Source: an uncultured Gemmataceae bacterium (GTDB lineage Bacteria; Planctomycetota; Planctomycetia; Gemmatales; Gemmataceae). Taken from it: 64,000 nt of DNA. The translations under genes were made by a program, and so were the position numbers. Positions within the stretch are counted from its first letter, which is position 1, and each line of letters opens with the position of its first letter. The stretch lies in NCBI GenBank assembly GCA_937923405.1, contig CALDUY010000002.1, forward strand, positions 620,001 to 684,000. The letters run 5' to 3'. The notes below the pieces were generated by a model, which worked only from the letters and a program-made list of their open reading frames with translations, ran no database searches and was not told where the DNA came from. Below, piece by piece: positions 17,027-24,991 of the stretch.

Positions 17027-18668
17027 CGTTGGCAATTCTAGGGGCCAATATCATCAAGATCAGAGCAATCACGACGTAAGAAGCTGCCCAGTGATACGGC
17101 GTTTGATATTGCACTGCTTCTTGAAACGCTGGTTCGACGGCAGCGAGAATCTGCCAGGGAAAGCCCAGCCGTTCATCACTGAGCGGAGAGTGGATGATCC
17201 CAAAAAATGTGAACACTCCGGCCAGGGCAAAGAAGCCCGCTGCGGAACGCAAGCGACGGTCGAGAATCATGGCCAGGGCAGCGGCCCAGAGCAACCCCGA
17301 AATGAGGAAGCCATTCGCCAGACACCGAAGCGTCTGCAAGGTCACGATCGCGTCGGGCCGTTCGGGAACCGCTCCGGGATGTAGGTTTTTCACCACTAGC
17401 AGCACCAGATAGGCCAAAGCGGGGAGCATGGCAAAAGCGATGGCTGGATAGTGGCGAGGAGGAGTCGCGAAAAAGGCCTGAGCGGTGATCTCTAATCCGA
17501 CGAAGACCAGAATGGGGAACATCGCACCGCGCGGCAGCCACTCAAAAAGATACTGAAACACCCCAAAATATCCCGCAAAGCCGATAAACAGCGCCGTCGC
17601 CAGGGTGTATCCTGCTCTGGCTCCCATCTTTTTGTAGGCGGGATGACCAATGTAGGGCGTGGTTTGGATTACCCCGCCGAGCAAGCCCGCCAGCAGAGAG
17701 GCCGTGCCTTCGGTCAGAAGGATTGAGCGCGTGTCGTACTCATCACCAGCGGCGGCAGCGCTCTCGGTACAGTCGATTCCGCCGACTACAGTGGCTAGTG
17801 CGAACGGCAACGCCACCGGCAGCAGACTTACCGAGGCCCAAACAACATTCTGCCACCAGATTGAATCGTGACTACCGAAGGCGATCATCGCCAACGGTTG
17901 CCATTGACCGCTGTGGCTAATCTTCTCTAGGTCCGGGGAGATCGGAATCCCAAACCACGCCTCTAGTCCACGACCAAAGAAGTGGATCAGCACGCCGATC
18001 AAGACGGCAGCCAGGGCACCAGGAAAGCGACCCGGTAATTCCAGATGAGCTACTAGGGTGAGCAAGATTACTAGCAAAGCGATCATTCCCACCAAGGGAA
18101 CGCCCGCGATACCATCGAGTAGCATTGGTAGAAAGGCGATCAAGGCCAGCGCGATCGCTGCCAATGAGCCGAACAACCCCGCTTTGGGAACCAGCGAGCG
18201 AATGGCATTTCCAAAGGGTGCACAAAAGATTTTGAAGATCCCACATAGGGTTAATGTTACCAGTCCGACATGCCAGGCGTATTCCATTGCGGTCTGATGA
18301 TCGCCATGAAGTTTGTAGCCGATTTGTAACGAAGGCAGCAGGACCAGAAAGGTCGAACCGAACGTGCTAGGCGTATCCAGTCCCAGCGGCATGGCGGTCA
18401 CGTCGGTTCGCCCACTACGGCGCGCCAGGCGGAAAGCCATCCAGGTGTAAATCAAATCTCCAAAAAGAACGCCCAGTGCTGTGCCTGGAATCATCCGTGT
18501 CAGTACGAATTCTGGGGTGAAGCGGATCATCCCTTCCCGAGATTGCTTCTCGATGGGATCGGTCGAGGTGATGAGCGTGAAGAGGATAATCATCACCGCG
18601 ACATTGTCGAGCATCAGCCCAAAAAAGGCGTTCACGTCGCCTCGTTTGACCCAGATGTAACGTGCCAT
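16947..18668 (-). CDS. NCS2-like xanthine/uracil-type permease
   Basis: A 573-aa polytopic membrane protein resembling the nucleobase:cation symporter-2/AzgA group. It opens with VKRGDVNAFFGLMLDNVAVM and has MPLGLDTPSTFGSTFLVLLP, a VGGIDCTESAAAAGDEYDT block, and GGVIQTTPYIGHPAYKKMGA, which correspond to the substrate-site helices of this fold. Overall likeness to characterised transporters is modest, so the substrate (purine, uracil or other) is not assigned. It starts 74 bases after the rhamnulokinase stop on the same strand. Its 3' end overlaps the convergent methyltransferase gene for 80 bases. Confidence 0.72.
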   Translation of the reverse strand: MARYIWVKRGDVNAFFGLMLDNVAVMIILFTLITSTDPIEKQSREGMIRFTPEFVLTRMIPGTALGVLFGDLIYTWMAFRLARRSGRTDVTAMPLGLDTPSTFGSTFLVLLPSLQIGYKLHGDHQTAMEYAWHVGLVTLTLCGIFKIFCAPFGNAIRSLVPKAGLFGSLAAIALALIAFLPMLLDGIAGVPLVGMIALLVILLTLVAHLELPGRFPGALAAVLIGVLIHFFGRGLEAWFGIPISPDLEKISHSGQWQPLAMIAFGSHDSIWWQNVVWASVSLLPVALPFALATVVGGIDCTESAAAAGDEYDTRSILLTEGTASLLAGLLGGVIQTTPYIGHPAYKKMGARAGYTLATALFIGFAGYFGVFQYLFEWLPRGAMFPILVFVGLEITAQAFFATPPRHYPAIAFAMLPALAYLVLLVVKNLHPGAVPERPDAIVTLQTLRCLANGFLISGLLWAAALAMILDRRLRSAAGFFALAGVFTFFGIIHSPLSDERLGFPWQILAAVEPAFQEAVQYQTPYHWAASYVVIALILMILAPRIANVSHDNPDDEARSVPSTGYSSDLGDNN

Positions 18669-18742
18669 GGAATCTCCTCATTGTCGGGGGATTCCGGCAG
18701 AGTATGGGCCAGCCAACTGAACCGCAAGTAGGTCGGCGTCCG

Positions 18743-20215
18743 TTATCCCAGCAATTTTAGAAATCGTTCGTAACGCTCTTGCCAGCGCGGTTCGGCACGC
18801 GGCTCATAGCGGCGAAGCTCAAACGAAGTGCGTACCACTTCGCGAGCGTCGGCCAAGGAACGAAGCATGCCGACACCGATGGCCTGCACTAAGACATTTC
18901 CGATCGCCGTGGCCTCGACTGGACCAGCCAACACTTCGCGACCGCAACAGTCCGCCGTCAGTTGACAGAGCAGTTCATTTTGGCTTCCCCCACCGACGAC
19001 ATGGATGACTTGTAGCTTCCTCGCGGTCAAGGCTTCGAGCTTCTCCAGCACCCAGCGATAACGCAGAGCAAGGCTCTCCAGGGCACATCGAACCGTCGCC
19101 CCGACCCCGTCGGGCACGGGTTGATCCGTGCGACGGCAGAAGTCGGCCAGGGCACGCGGCATGGAGTCCGGCAGTATAAATCTGCTATGATCGGGGTCCA
19201 CGATGCTACCGAAAGGCGGAGCTTCCGCAGCCAGTCGCATCAGTTCGTCGTAACTGTAGTGTTGTCCGGAGCGCTCCCACTCACGGCGACACTCCTGCAC
19301 CAACCATAGACCCATCACGTTCTTGAGAAATCGCACTGTGCCGCCGAAGCCAATCTCGTTGGTGAAGTTGGCGGCGCGCGCCTCTTCGGTAACGCGCGGT
19401 GACGAAAGCTCGACCCCCATGAGCGACCAAGTGCCCGAACTGATGTAGGCCCAGTTCTCTCCACGAGCGGGCACCGCAGCGACGGCTGCCGCCGTGTCGT
19501 GAGTCGCGGTCGCCACCACCGGCACCGAAGATAATCCGGTTTCACTGGCAACGTGGGTTCGCAACGGGCCCAGCACCGTGCCTGGCTTGACCAGATTGCC
19601 GAGGAGTTCCGGCGACAACCCGAACAATTGAACCAACTCCGTCGCCCACTGGCACGTCTGGGGATTGAGCATCTGACTGGTGCTGGCGTCGGTCAGCTCG
19701 TTCACTTTGATCCCTGTCAGGAAGTAGTGGAAGAGGTCCGGCATGAGGAGCAAATGCCGGGCCGAGTCCAGCAGAGGCGAGGCATCGCGTTGAAGTGCCA
19801 GTAGTTGGAACAAGGTGTTAAACCGCATGAATTGGATGCCCGTCTTCGCGAACACTTCCTCAGCAGGGACGCGCTGAAAGGCTTGTTCCATGATCCCTTC
19901 GGTATGCGGATCGCGATAGTGGCGTGGATTGCCTAGCAGCGTTCCATCCTTGCCTAGCAAGGCGAAATCTACTCCCCAAGTATCGATGCCAATGCTTTCG
20001 ACACCGCCCTTGGCCGCGCACAACCGCATGGTATGCAGCATCTCGCTGTAGAGTCGCAATACATCCCAGTGCATACTCTCCAACGTTCGCACGGGACCAT
20101 TGGGAAAACGATGGATGACCTCCAACGACAATTTGGCTCCATCAAATGCCCCTAAAATACCGCGACCGCTTTCGGCACCCAGATCGAAGGCGAGAAACTT
20201 TCGGGGAGAGGACAT
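18743..20215 (-). CDS. rhaB: Rhamnulokinase
   Basis: An FGGY-family sugar kinase of about 490 aa that most resembles RhaB, which phosphorylates L-rhamnulose at O1. Signs are the opening FLAFDLGAESGRGILGAFDG, IDTWGVDFALLGKDG, the NPRHYRDPHTEGIME segment, VATATHDTAAAVAAVPA containing the catalytic Asp, AYISSGTWSLMGVEL, and the C-terminal VIHVVGGGSQNELLCQLTAD. The start at 20215 fits the family better than the ATG at 20233, which adds six unmatched residues; neither has a good ribosome site. No rhaA or rhaD is beside it, so rhamnose use depends on genes elsewhere or the substrate is a related ketose. Confidence 0.88.
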   Translation of the reverse strand: MSSPRKFLAFDLGAESGRGILGAFDGAKLSLEVIHRFPNGPVRTLESMHWDVLRLYSEMLHTMRLCAAKGGVESIGIDTWGVDFALLGKDGTLLGNPRHYRDPHTEGIMEQAFQRVPAEEVFAKTGIQFMRFNTLFQLLALQRDASPLLDSARHLLLMPDLFHYFLTGIKVNELTDASTSQMLNPQTCQWATELVQLFGLSPELLGNLVKPGTVLGPLRTHVASETGLSSVPVVATATHDTAAAVAAVPARGENWAYISSGTWSLMGVELSSPRVTEEARAANFTNEIGFGGTVRFLKNVMGLWLVQECRREWERSGQHYSYDELMRLAAEAPPFGSIVDPDHSRFILPDSMPRALADFCRRTDQPVPDGVGATVRCALESLALRYRWVLEKLEALTARKLQVIHVVGGGSQNELLCQLTADCCGREVLAGPVEATAIGNVLVQAIGVGMLRSLADAREVVRTSFELRRYEPRAEPRWQERYERFLKLLG

Positions 20216-20329
20216 GGCGTGGATCGATCTCATAGTTAGTTACGAGCGACTTGGTTCAATATACAAAACGTCAAGTCTCGATTAACGCTCGATTTTGTTC
20301 GCAGGGTCTGGCATGAGGTTGCATGGTCC

Positions 20330-21352
20330 ATGAACTCCGTATCTGAGCCAACGGTCAATCGTCGCTTTATCCAAGCGCTTACGGATGGAGACGCGGTCGA
20401 AGAAGTGTATCTTGTCGTGGAAAAGCAGCTGCGTGCCAATCGGAATGGCAATCTCTTTCTCCAACTGGAACTGAGAGATCGGACCGGCACCATCGGAGCT
20501 AGACTGTGGAACGCCAGCGAATCGATTTTTCGTGCCTTCGAAGCCGGGGATTTTGTACTGGCCAAGGGCAAAGTTCAGCTCTTTCAAGGTGCCTTGCAAC
20601 TGATTCTCACTGGCATAACCCGCGTTGCTCCTGAGCGCATCGATCTCGCGAATTTCCTGCCGCACACCGACCAAGACGTCAGCAAGCTGTACGAACGGCT
20701 TCGCACACTGCTGCGAAAGGTAAGCAATCCGCATCTTCGCGCATTGGCCGAATCGTTTCTCATGGATGAGCAATTCACCCAGGCCTTCTGCCGCGCTCCT
20801 GCGGGAGTGCGCAATCATCATGCCTATGTCGGCGGACTGCTCGAACACGTCGTGACCATGCTCGAAGCTGCCGACCGCTTGGCCCCGTTGTACCCCGAAC
20901 TGGATCGCGATCTGTTTCTCATGGGCGTGTTCCTGCACGACATCGGCAAGGTCCGCGAACTGACCTATGATCGCACGTTCGGTTACAGCGATGAAGGGCA
21001 ACTGATCGGGCATCTGGTCCAAGGGGTAGAGATGGTCAACGAAATGGTTGTCCAGGCCACGAAGCTGACCGGCGAGCCGTTTCCCCAGGAACTGTTGCTT
21101 CGACTCAAGCACTTGATCGTCAGTCATCACGGCACCCACGAATTCGGCAGTCCGCGCCTGCCGATGACGCCGGAAGCTATCGCCTTACATTATTTAGACA
21201 ATTTTGATGCCAAACTGCACACCTTCACGCGCGACATTCGCGAGGATGGCAATACCTCGAACGCCTGGACGCCGTTCAATCAATCGTTGCAACGACGGTT
21301 GTTCAAGGGTGGCCCCAAGGTAGAATACGAAGAGAATGGAGATCTGGATTAG
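20330..21352 (+). CDS. YhaM-like 3'-5' exoribonuclease (OB fold plus HD domain)
   Basis: A 340-aa protein with the architecture of YhaM/CBF1: an N-terminal OB-fold (LFLQLELRDRTGTIGARLWNA and FVLAKGKVQLFQGALQLIL, each a nucleic-acid-binding-type strand set) and a C-terminal metal-dependent HD domain with RNHHAYVGGLLEHVVTM, FLHDIGK, and LIVSHHG. In Bacillus YhaM this trims RNA and DNA 3' ends. The start is ATG at 20330, with GAGG at 20315-20318. It is divergent from rhaB across about 110 bases. The tpx promoter candidate begins 7 bases after its stop. Confidence 0.85.
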   Translation: MNSVSEPTVNRRFIQALTDGDAVEEVYLVVEKQLRANRNGNLFLQLELRDRTGTIGARLWNASESIFRAFEAGDFVLAKGKVQLFQGALQLILTGITRVAPERIDLANFLPHTDQDVSKLYERLRTLLRKVSNPHLRALAESFLMDEQFTQAFCRAPAGVRNHHAYVGGLLEHVVTMLEAADRLAPLYPELDRDLFLMGVFLHDIGKVRELTYDRTFGYSDEGQLIGHLVQGVEMVNEMVVQATKLTGEPFPQELLLRLKHLIVSHHGTHEFGSPRLPMTPEAIALHYLDNFDAKLHTFTRDIREDGNTSNAWTPFNQSLQRRLFKGGPKVEYEENGDLD

Positions 21353-21358
21353 CTCATT

Positions 21359-21388
21359 TTGGACAGTGGATCCTAGCTCTCCTATGCT
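21359..21388 (+). promoter_or_regulatory. Predicted tpx promoter
   Basis: TTGGAC at 21359-21364 and TATGCT at 21383-21388 are separated by 18 bp, a sigma70-like layout, starting 7 bases after the preceding stop codon and about 50 bases before the tpx ATG. It is based on sequence match only. Confidence 0.4.
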
Positions 21389-21440
21389 AACCCTGCGTAG
21401 TCGACCATCCGAGAACAAGCCAACCGGGAGGAACCAACAG

Positions 21441-21965
21441 ATGCAAAAACGAGCCAATGCGGTAACGCTCAAAGGCAGCGGTCTGACCTTGATCGGTCCA
21501 GAACTGAAGGCGGGGGACAAGGCACCTGACTTTGCCTGTGCGTCAGGTCTGAAAGACATCGTGACCCTGGCATCCACTTCGGGCAAGGCTCGGTTGTTCA
21601 GCGTGGTGCCGTCGCTCGACACTCCTGTTTGCAGCGTGCAGACCAAGAAGTTCAATGAGCAGCTCGCCGCTCTGAAGGACAAGGTGGCTGCGTTCACCGT
21701 CAGCATGGACCTTCCCCCCGCTCAGGCTCGTTTCTGCGGCGCGGAGGGAATCACCAACATGCAGAACCTCTGCGATGCGCATGATCAGTCGTTCGGCAAG
21801 GCATACGGCGTACTGATCGAAGGACTGGCCGTGCCTCTGCTTTGCCGAGCGATCTTTGTCGTTGATCCCAACAACACGATTAAATACGTCGAGTATGTTC
21901 CCGAGATCGCCTCGGAGCCGAACTATGAACCAGCTCTTGCGGCCCTGAAAGCGTGCGCCGGCTGA
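21441..21965 (+). CDS. tpx: Thiol peroxidase Tpx
   Basis: An atypical 2-Cys peroxiredoxin of 174 aa that reduces peroxides with thioredoxin. The peroxidatic Cys is in SVVPSLDTPVCSVQT (about residue 64) and the resolving Cys in PPAQARFCGAEGI (about residue 99), the normal Tpx spacing. The N-terminus VTLKGSGLTLIGPELKAGD is also typical. The ATG at 21441 with GGGAGG just upstream is the start; a longer reading from 21336 overlaps the yhaM-like gene and is not supported. A hairpin terminator follows. There is no signal peptide, so it is cytoplasmic, unlike the peroxiredoxin at 23381. Confidence 0.94.
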   Translation: MQKRANAVTLKGSGLTLIGPELKAGDKAPDFACASGLKDIVTLASTSGKARLFSVVPSLDTPVCSVQTKKFNEQLAALKDKVAAFTVSMDLPPAQARFCGAEGITNMQNLCDAHDQSFGKAYGVLIEGLAVPLLCRAIFVVDPNNTIKYVEYVPEIASEPNYEPALAALKACAG

Positions 21966-21992
21966 GGCGAGAGGAAATCTCCGAAAATTCTT

Positions 21993-22032
21993 GGCAACCC
22001 CGGCCTTCGCTCTGCCGGGTTTGCCGATTTTA
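21993..22032 (+). terminator. Intrinsic terminator after tpx
   Basis: GGCAACCCCGGC at 21993-22004 pairs with GCCGGGTTTGCC at 22014-22025 (11 of 12 pairs), with a 9-base loop, followed by GATTTTA. It starts 27 bases after the tpx stop. Confidence 0.6.
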
Positions 22033-22248
22033 CCGGACATGACAAGTTTATCAGCGTCGACCGGGGAAACCCATCGAGAACGGCGCTCTCCTCCTTGCAA
22101 GTCAGTTTCACTTTTTGAATGATTGAAGAGAACCCGGTGCCAATCCGACGCACCAGGGGCTGCTGAGGGTTCGTGGTGAGTTTCAGTTAGTGGAACTGAA
22201 ACGGAACAAAAGAGGCCATCCGACCCCCATGACACAAGGAGCAGGACC

Positions 22249-23298
22249 ATGAGACCCTTGTACGGATTCGCCTGGGGATGGGCACTTGCCTTGCTTGCGG
22301 TCAGTAGCTCGCCAGCATGGGCGGGCTGGAATAACGTCTTCCAGGTTTGCTGCAATCACTGTGGAAGTAGCACTCCCGCACCAGTAGTGGCTGCCTCTCC
22401 CGTAGTGGTTGGCTACGGCAGCTGCGATCCCTGCCCGGCTCCCTGTCCCCAAACGACCTGCACGACCAAATATGTGCAGCGATCGTTCTACACTCCGGTT
22501 ACGACGTACCGGACCAGTTATTACATGGAGCCGGTGACAACCTACCGTACTAGCTACTATTACGAGCCAGTAACTAGCTATCGGTACAGCTGCTATTACG
22601 ATCCATGCACTTGCAGCTACCAGACGGTCGCGACTCCACAAACGAGTTATCGGCTGCGTTCGCGCTGCTGTCCCGTGACCAGTTATCTGCAACGAACCTG
22701 CATGACTCCGGTGACAACGTATCAACAGTCGTTCTACTACGAGCCGGTCACTACCTGTTGCACGACCTCAGTCGGCGGAGCGGTAACTACTCCCCCTCCC
22801 GGGGCTGCGGTGGTGCCCAACACGGCGGAATCGACAACGCCTGGCACCAATGGAAGTATGCCGCCGCCGCCTCCGGGTACGACAGAGAGTACGACCCCGA
22901 TGACTAGCGATCCGTACAAGAGTGAGCGAAGTCCGTCGCTTCCCTCGACACCTCGAATGCCGTCGGCATCAGACGAGGGGACGATCGGATCGCTGAATCG
23001 TCGACCGCCTGCTATCCGCATCGATCGGATGGCGTCTCGTGAGGGATATAACCTCCAGGGGCAAGTCGTGCTGGGGGATCGAACGCCACGATCCGGAGCC
23101 AAGCTATTACTGGTTAGCGTTGAGTCCAAGACGAATCAGCGAACGATTACCACGGAACGCGACGGTTCCTTCCAAGCTAATGTGCCCGCTGGAGGTTGGC
23201 TGGTGTATACCCATGATGAACAGGGCCGGCCAGTCTTTTCTCGGCGCATTGAAGTGCCAGCCGACAAGTTGTTCACATTGACCGTGACACAGCGGTAA
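22249..23298 (+). CDS. Secreted Tyr/Thr/Val- and Cys-rich repeat protein
   Basis: A 349-aa secreted protein with a signal peptide (ALALLAVSSSPAWAG) and a strong AAGGAG site before the ATG. Residues about 65-180 carry imperfect repeats of the form Y-x-P-V-T-T-Y-R-T-S-Y-Y (YTPVTTYRTSYY, MEPVTTYRTSYY, YEPVTSYRYSCYY, MTPVTTYQQSFYY, YEPVTTCC), with many cysteines. A Pro/Thr/Ser-rich linker follows, then a C-terminal beta-sandwich resembling carboxypeptidase-regulatory domains (NLQGQVVLGDRTP, GSFQANVPAGGW). The repeats resemble Tyr-rich YTV-type repeats of planctomycete envelope proteins. A role in a cross-linked cell-surface layer is likely but inferred. Confidence 0.75.
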   Translation: MRPLYGFAWGWALALLAVSSSPAWAGWNNVFQVCCNHCGSSTPAPVVAASPVVVGYGSCDPCPAPCPQTTCTTKYVQRSFYTPVTTYRTSYYMEPVTTYRTSYYYEPVTSYRYSCYYDPCTCSYQTVATPQTSYRLRSRCCPVTSYLQRTCMTPVTTYQQSFYYEPVTTCCTTSVGGAVTTPPPGAAVVPNTAESTTPGTNGSMPPPPPGTTESTTPMTSDPYKSERSPSLPSTPRMPSASDEGTIGSLNRRPPAIRIDRMASREGYNLQGQVVLGDRTPRSGAKLLLVSVESKTNQRTITTERDGSFQANVPAGGWLVYTHDEQGRPVFSRRIEVPADKLFTLTVTQR

Positions 23299-23318
23299 CC
23301 TGCTTCACACGATCAGTT

Positions 23319-23359
23319 CAGAGCGAGAAGGTAAAACACCATCTCGCTCTGTTTTTTTT
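23319..23359 (+). terminator. Intrinsic terminator after the Tyr-rich protein gene
   Basis: CAGAGCGAGA at 23319-23328 pairs perfectly with TCTCGCTCTG at 23342-23351, with an inner GGT/ACC pair set, followed by a run of eight T. It lies 20 bases after the stop codon on the plus strand. Confidence 0.85.
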
Positions 23360-23380
23360 GGTTTACTGGCCGAAATCGCT

Positions 23381-23935
23381 CTACTTCTTGAGATGCTCCT
23401 TGACGAATTCCAACACTTCATCTGGATGACTGGCCGGCGATACCTTGGTATAGACCTTACGCAAAATCCCTTTGTCGTCGATGACGAAAGTGTATCGATT
23501 GGCGCTGCCGCGAGCATTCAGCGCACCGTAAGCACGAGTAACTTGCTTCTCCGAATCCGCGAGTAGGGGGAAATTGAGCTTTTCCTTTTTTGTGAATTGC
23601 TCCTGTAGATCGAGTGTGTCGGTGCTGATGCCGAGTATGACGGTGTTCACTTCAGCAAACTTCTCGACTCGATCACGAAAACCACACGACTCGATCGTGC
23701 AGCCTTTGGTCATCGCTCGGGGATAGAAAAACAAGACGACGTTCTTACCCTTGAGATCCTTGAGAGTGAGTCGTTTGGCTTCTTTTTTATCGGGAAGAAT
23801 CGACCCGATACTCGTGGCGGGAAGATCGATCGCTGGTGCTGGTTTATCGACTTCAGGAAGTCGGTTCTCTTGAGCGGCATGGGCCAAGCTGACCAAAGCA
23901 AACACGAGTGACAGCACGAGACAAGGTTTACACAT
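23381..23935 (-). CDS. Exported Bcp/PrxQ-type peroxiredoxin
   Basis: A 184-aa peroxiredoxin of the Bcp/PrxQ group with an N-terminal signal peptide (LVLSLVFALVSLAHAA), so it should act outside the cytoplasm, where it would reduce peroxides. The active site is FFYPRAMTKGCTIESC, with peroxidatic Cys at about 79 and the second Cys five residues later, the typical PrxQ pair; the usual Thr-Pro before the Cys appears as Thr-Lys-Gly. DLKGKNVVLFFYP and LADSEKQVTRAYGAL are further family motifs. It converges on the Tyr-rich protein gene, which has its own terminator. Confidence 0.9.
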   Translation of the reverse strand: MCKPCLVLSLVFALVSLAHAAQENRLPEVDKPAPAIDLPATSIGSILPDKKEAKRLTLKDLKGKNVVLFFYPRAMTKGCTIESCGFRDRVEKFAEVNTVILGISTDTLDLQEQFTKKEKLNFPLLADSEKQVTRAYGALNARGSANRYTFVIDDKGILRKVYTKVSPASHPDEVLEFVKEHLKK

Positions 23936-24116
23936 AGCTGTATCCTCTGCAGTTGAAACTGATGCTACACGGTCCAGTCATTCTGGTTGGGATCGTTAGC
24001 AGCTGCAAGAGGACTCGTGGTTCTGCACGACCAGAGACGAAACTTGCGGGAGCAGTTCTTGACGCGATTACATAACGACAAAGAAGACGTAACTCGATGA
24101 GTGAGGGGATTGCTTG

Positions 24117-24932
24117 GTGAAGATCTCCGCTCCTAGGATTCGGCTGGTCATCTTCGACTGGGCCGGCACCATTATCGATTTTGGCTCCTGTGCGCCTGCG
24201 GCAGCCTTCGTGGAATTGTTTGCGGCTCACGGAGTTGAGGTCAGCGTCGCCGAAGCTCGCGGTCCCATGGGCACCCACAAGAAAGAACATCTCCGCCTCA
24301 TGCTGAGTCAGTCGGCCATCGCTCAACGCTGGCGCCAGAGACACGGTCGAGAGTGGAATCAAGACGATCTAGAACGGCTGTATCACGAACTAGTACCGCG
24401 GCAACTGGAAACGCTCGAACGGCACAGTGAACTGGTTCCTGGATTGCTCTCCTGCGTGGAACAGCTCCGTCGAGATGGCATTCTAATAGGTGGTACTACG
24501 GGGTATTTTCAGGCAGCGTCACAGCGGGTGCTAGAAGCGGCGCGCCGACAGGGATTCGTTCCCGATGCCCAGGTTTGCGGCGATGAGGTTCCGGCAGGTC
24601 GGCCTGCACCGTGGATGATCTTTCGCGTCATGGAGCAGTTACAAATCTATCCTGCTGCTTCTGTGGTTAAACTCGGTGACACTATTGTAGATATTGAAGA
24701 GGGACTAAATGCAGGTTGTTGGAGTCTCGCGGTGATTTGCAGTTCCAGCGAGATGGGGCTGTCTCTCGCCGAGTATCTTGCTTTACCAGACCAAGTGAGA
24801 GCGATTCGCTCCAACGAGATTCGTCACAAGTTTCTCGAAGCAGGCGCTCATGCGGTGATCGACTCGCTGAAGGAGTTGCCCCAAGTGATTGCTGGCTTGA
24901 ACGAGTCTCTGACCTCGGGCAAACGCCCCTGA
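24117..24932 (+). CDS. phnX: Phosphonoacetaldehyde hydrolase
   Basis: PhnX is a HAD-superfamily enzyme that splits phosphonoacetaldehyde to acetaldehyde and phosphate, the second step of 2-aminoethylphosphonate use. In 271 aa one sees the nucleophile motif FDWAGTIIDFG (Asp at about 14), the Schiff-base Lys region GPMGTHKKEHLRLML (Lys at about 55), LIGGTTGYFQ, the highly typical DEVPAGRPAPWMIF, and KLGDTIVDIEEGLNAG. GTG at 24117, eight bases after GAGGGG, is preferred to the TTG at 24114. The partner transaminase phnW is not in the window. Confidence 0.93.
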   Translation: MKISAPRIRLVIFDWAGTIIDFGSCAPAAAFVELFAAHGVEVSVAEARGPMGTHKKEHLRLMLSQSAIAQRWRQRHGREWNQDDLERLYHELVPRQLETLERHSELVPGLLSCVEQLRRDGILIGGTTGYFQAASQRVLEAARRQGFVPDAQVCGDEVPAGRPAPWMIFRVMEQLQIYPAASVVKLGDTIVDIEEGLNAGCWSLAVICSSSEMGLSLAEYLALPDQVRAIRSNEIRHKFLEAGAHAVIDSLKELPQVIAGLNESLTSGKRP

Positions 24933-24991
24933 AAGTGAGGCGTTCGCTTGGCTAGAATAAAGTAGGCTCGCTCGTCCCTTGGAGGAAAGCG

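Noticed and set aside
20282..21139. 285-aa minus-strand frame opposite the YhaM-like gene
   Set aside because: It is antisense to a clear OB-HD protein; its translation shows no domain and mirrors the codon bias of the real gene.
21543..22355. 270-aa minus-strand frame opposite tpx
   Set aside because: It is antisense to the well-defined thiol peroxidase and spans its terminator.
22480..22760. Possible CRISPR-like array from the repeating DNA
   Set aside because: The periodicity comes from in-frame Tyr/Thr/Val protein repeats with diverged units, not identical repeats with unique spacers.
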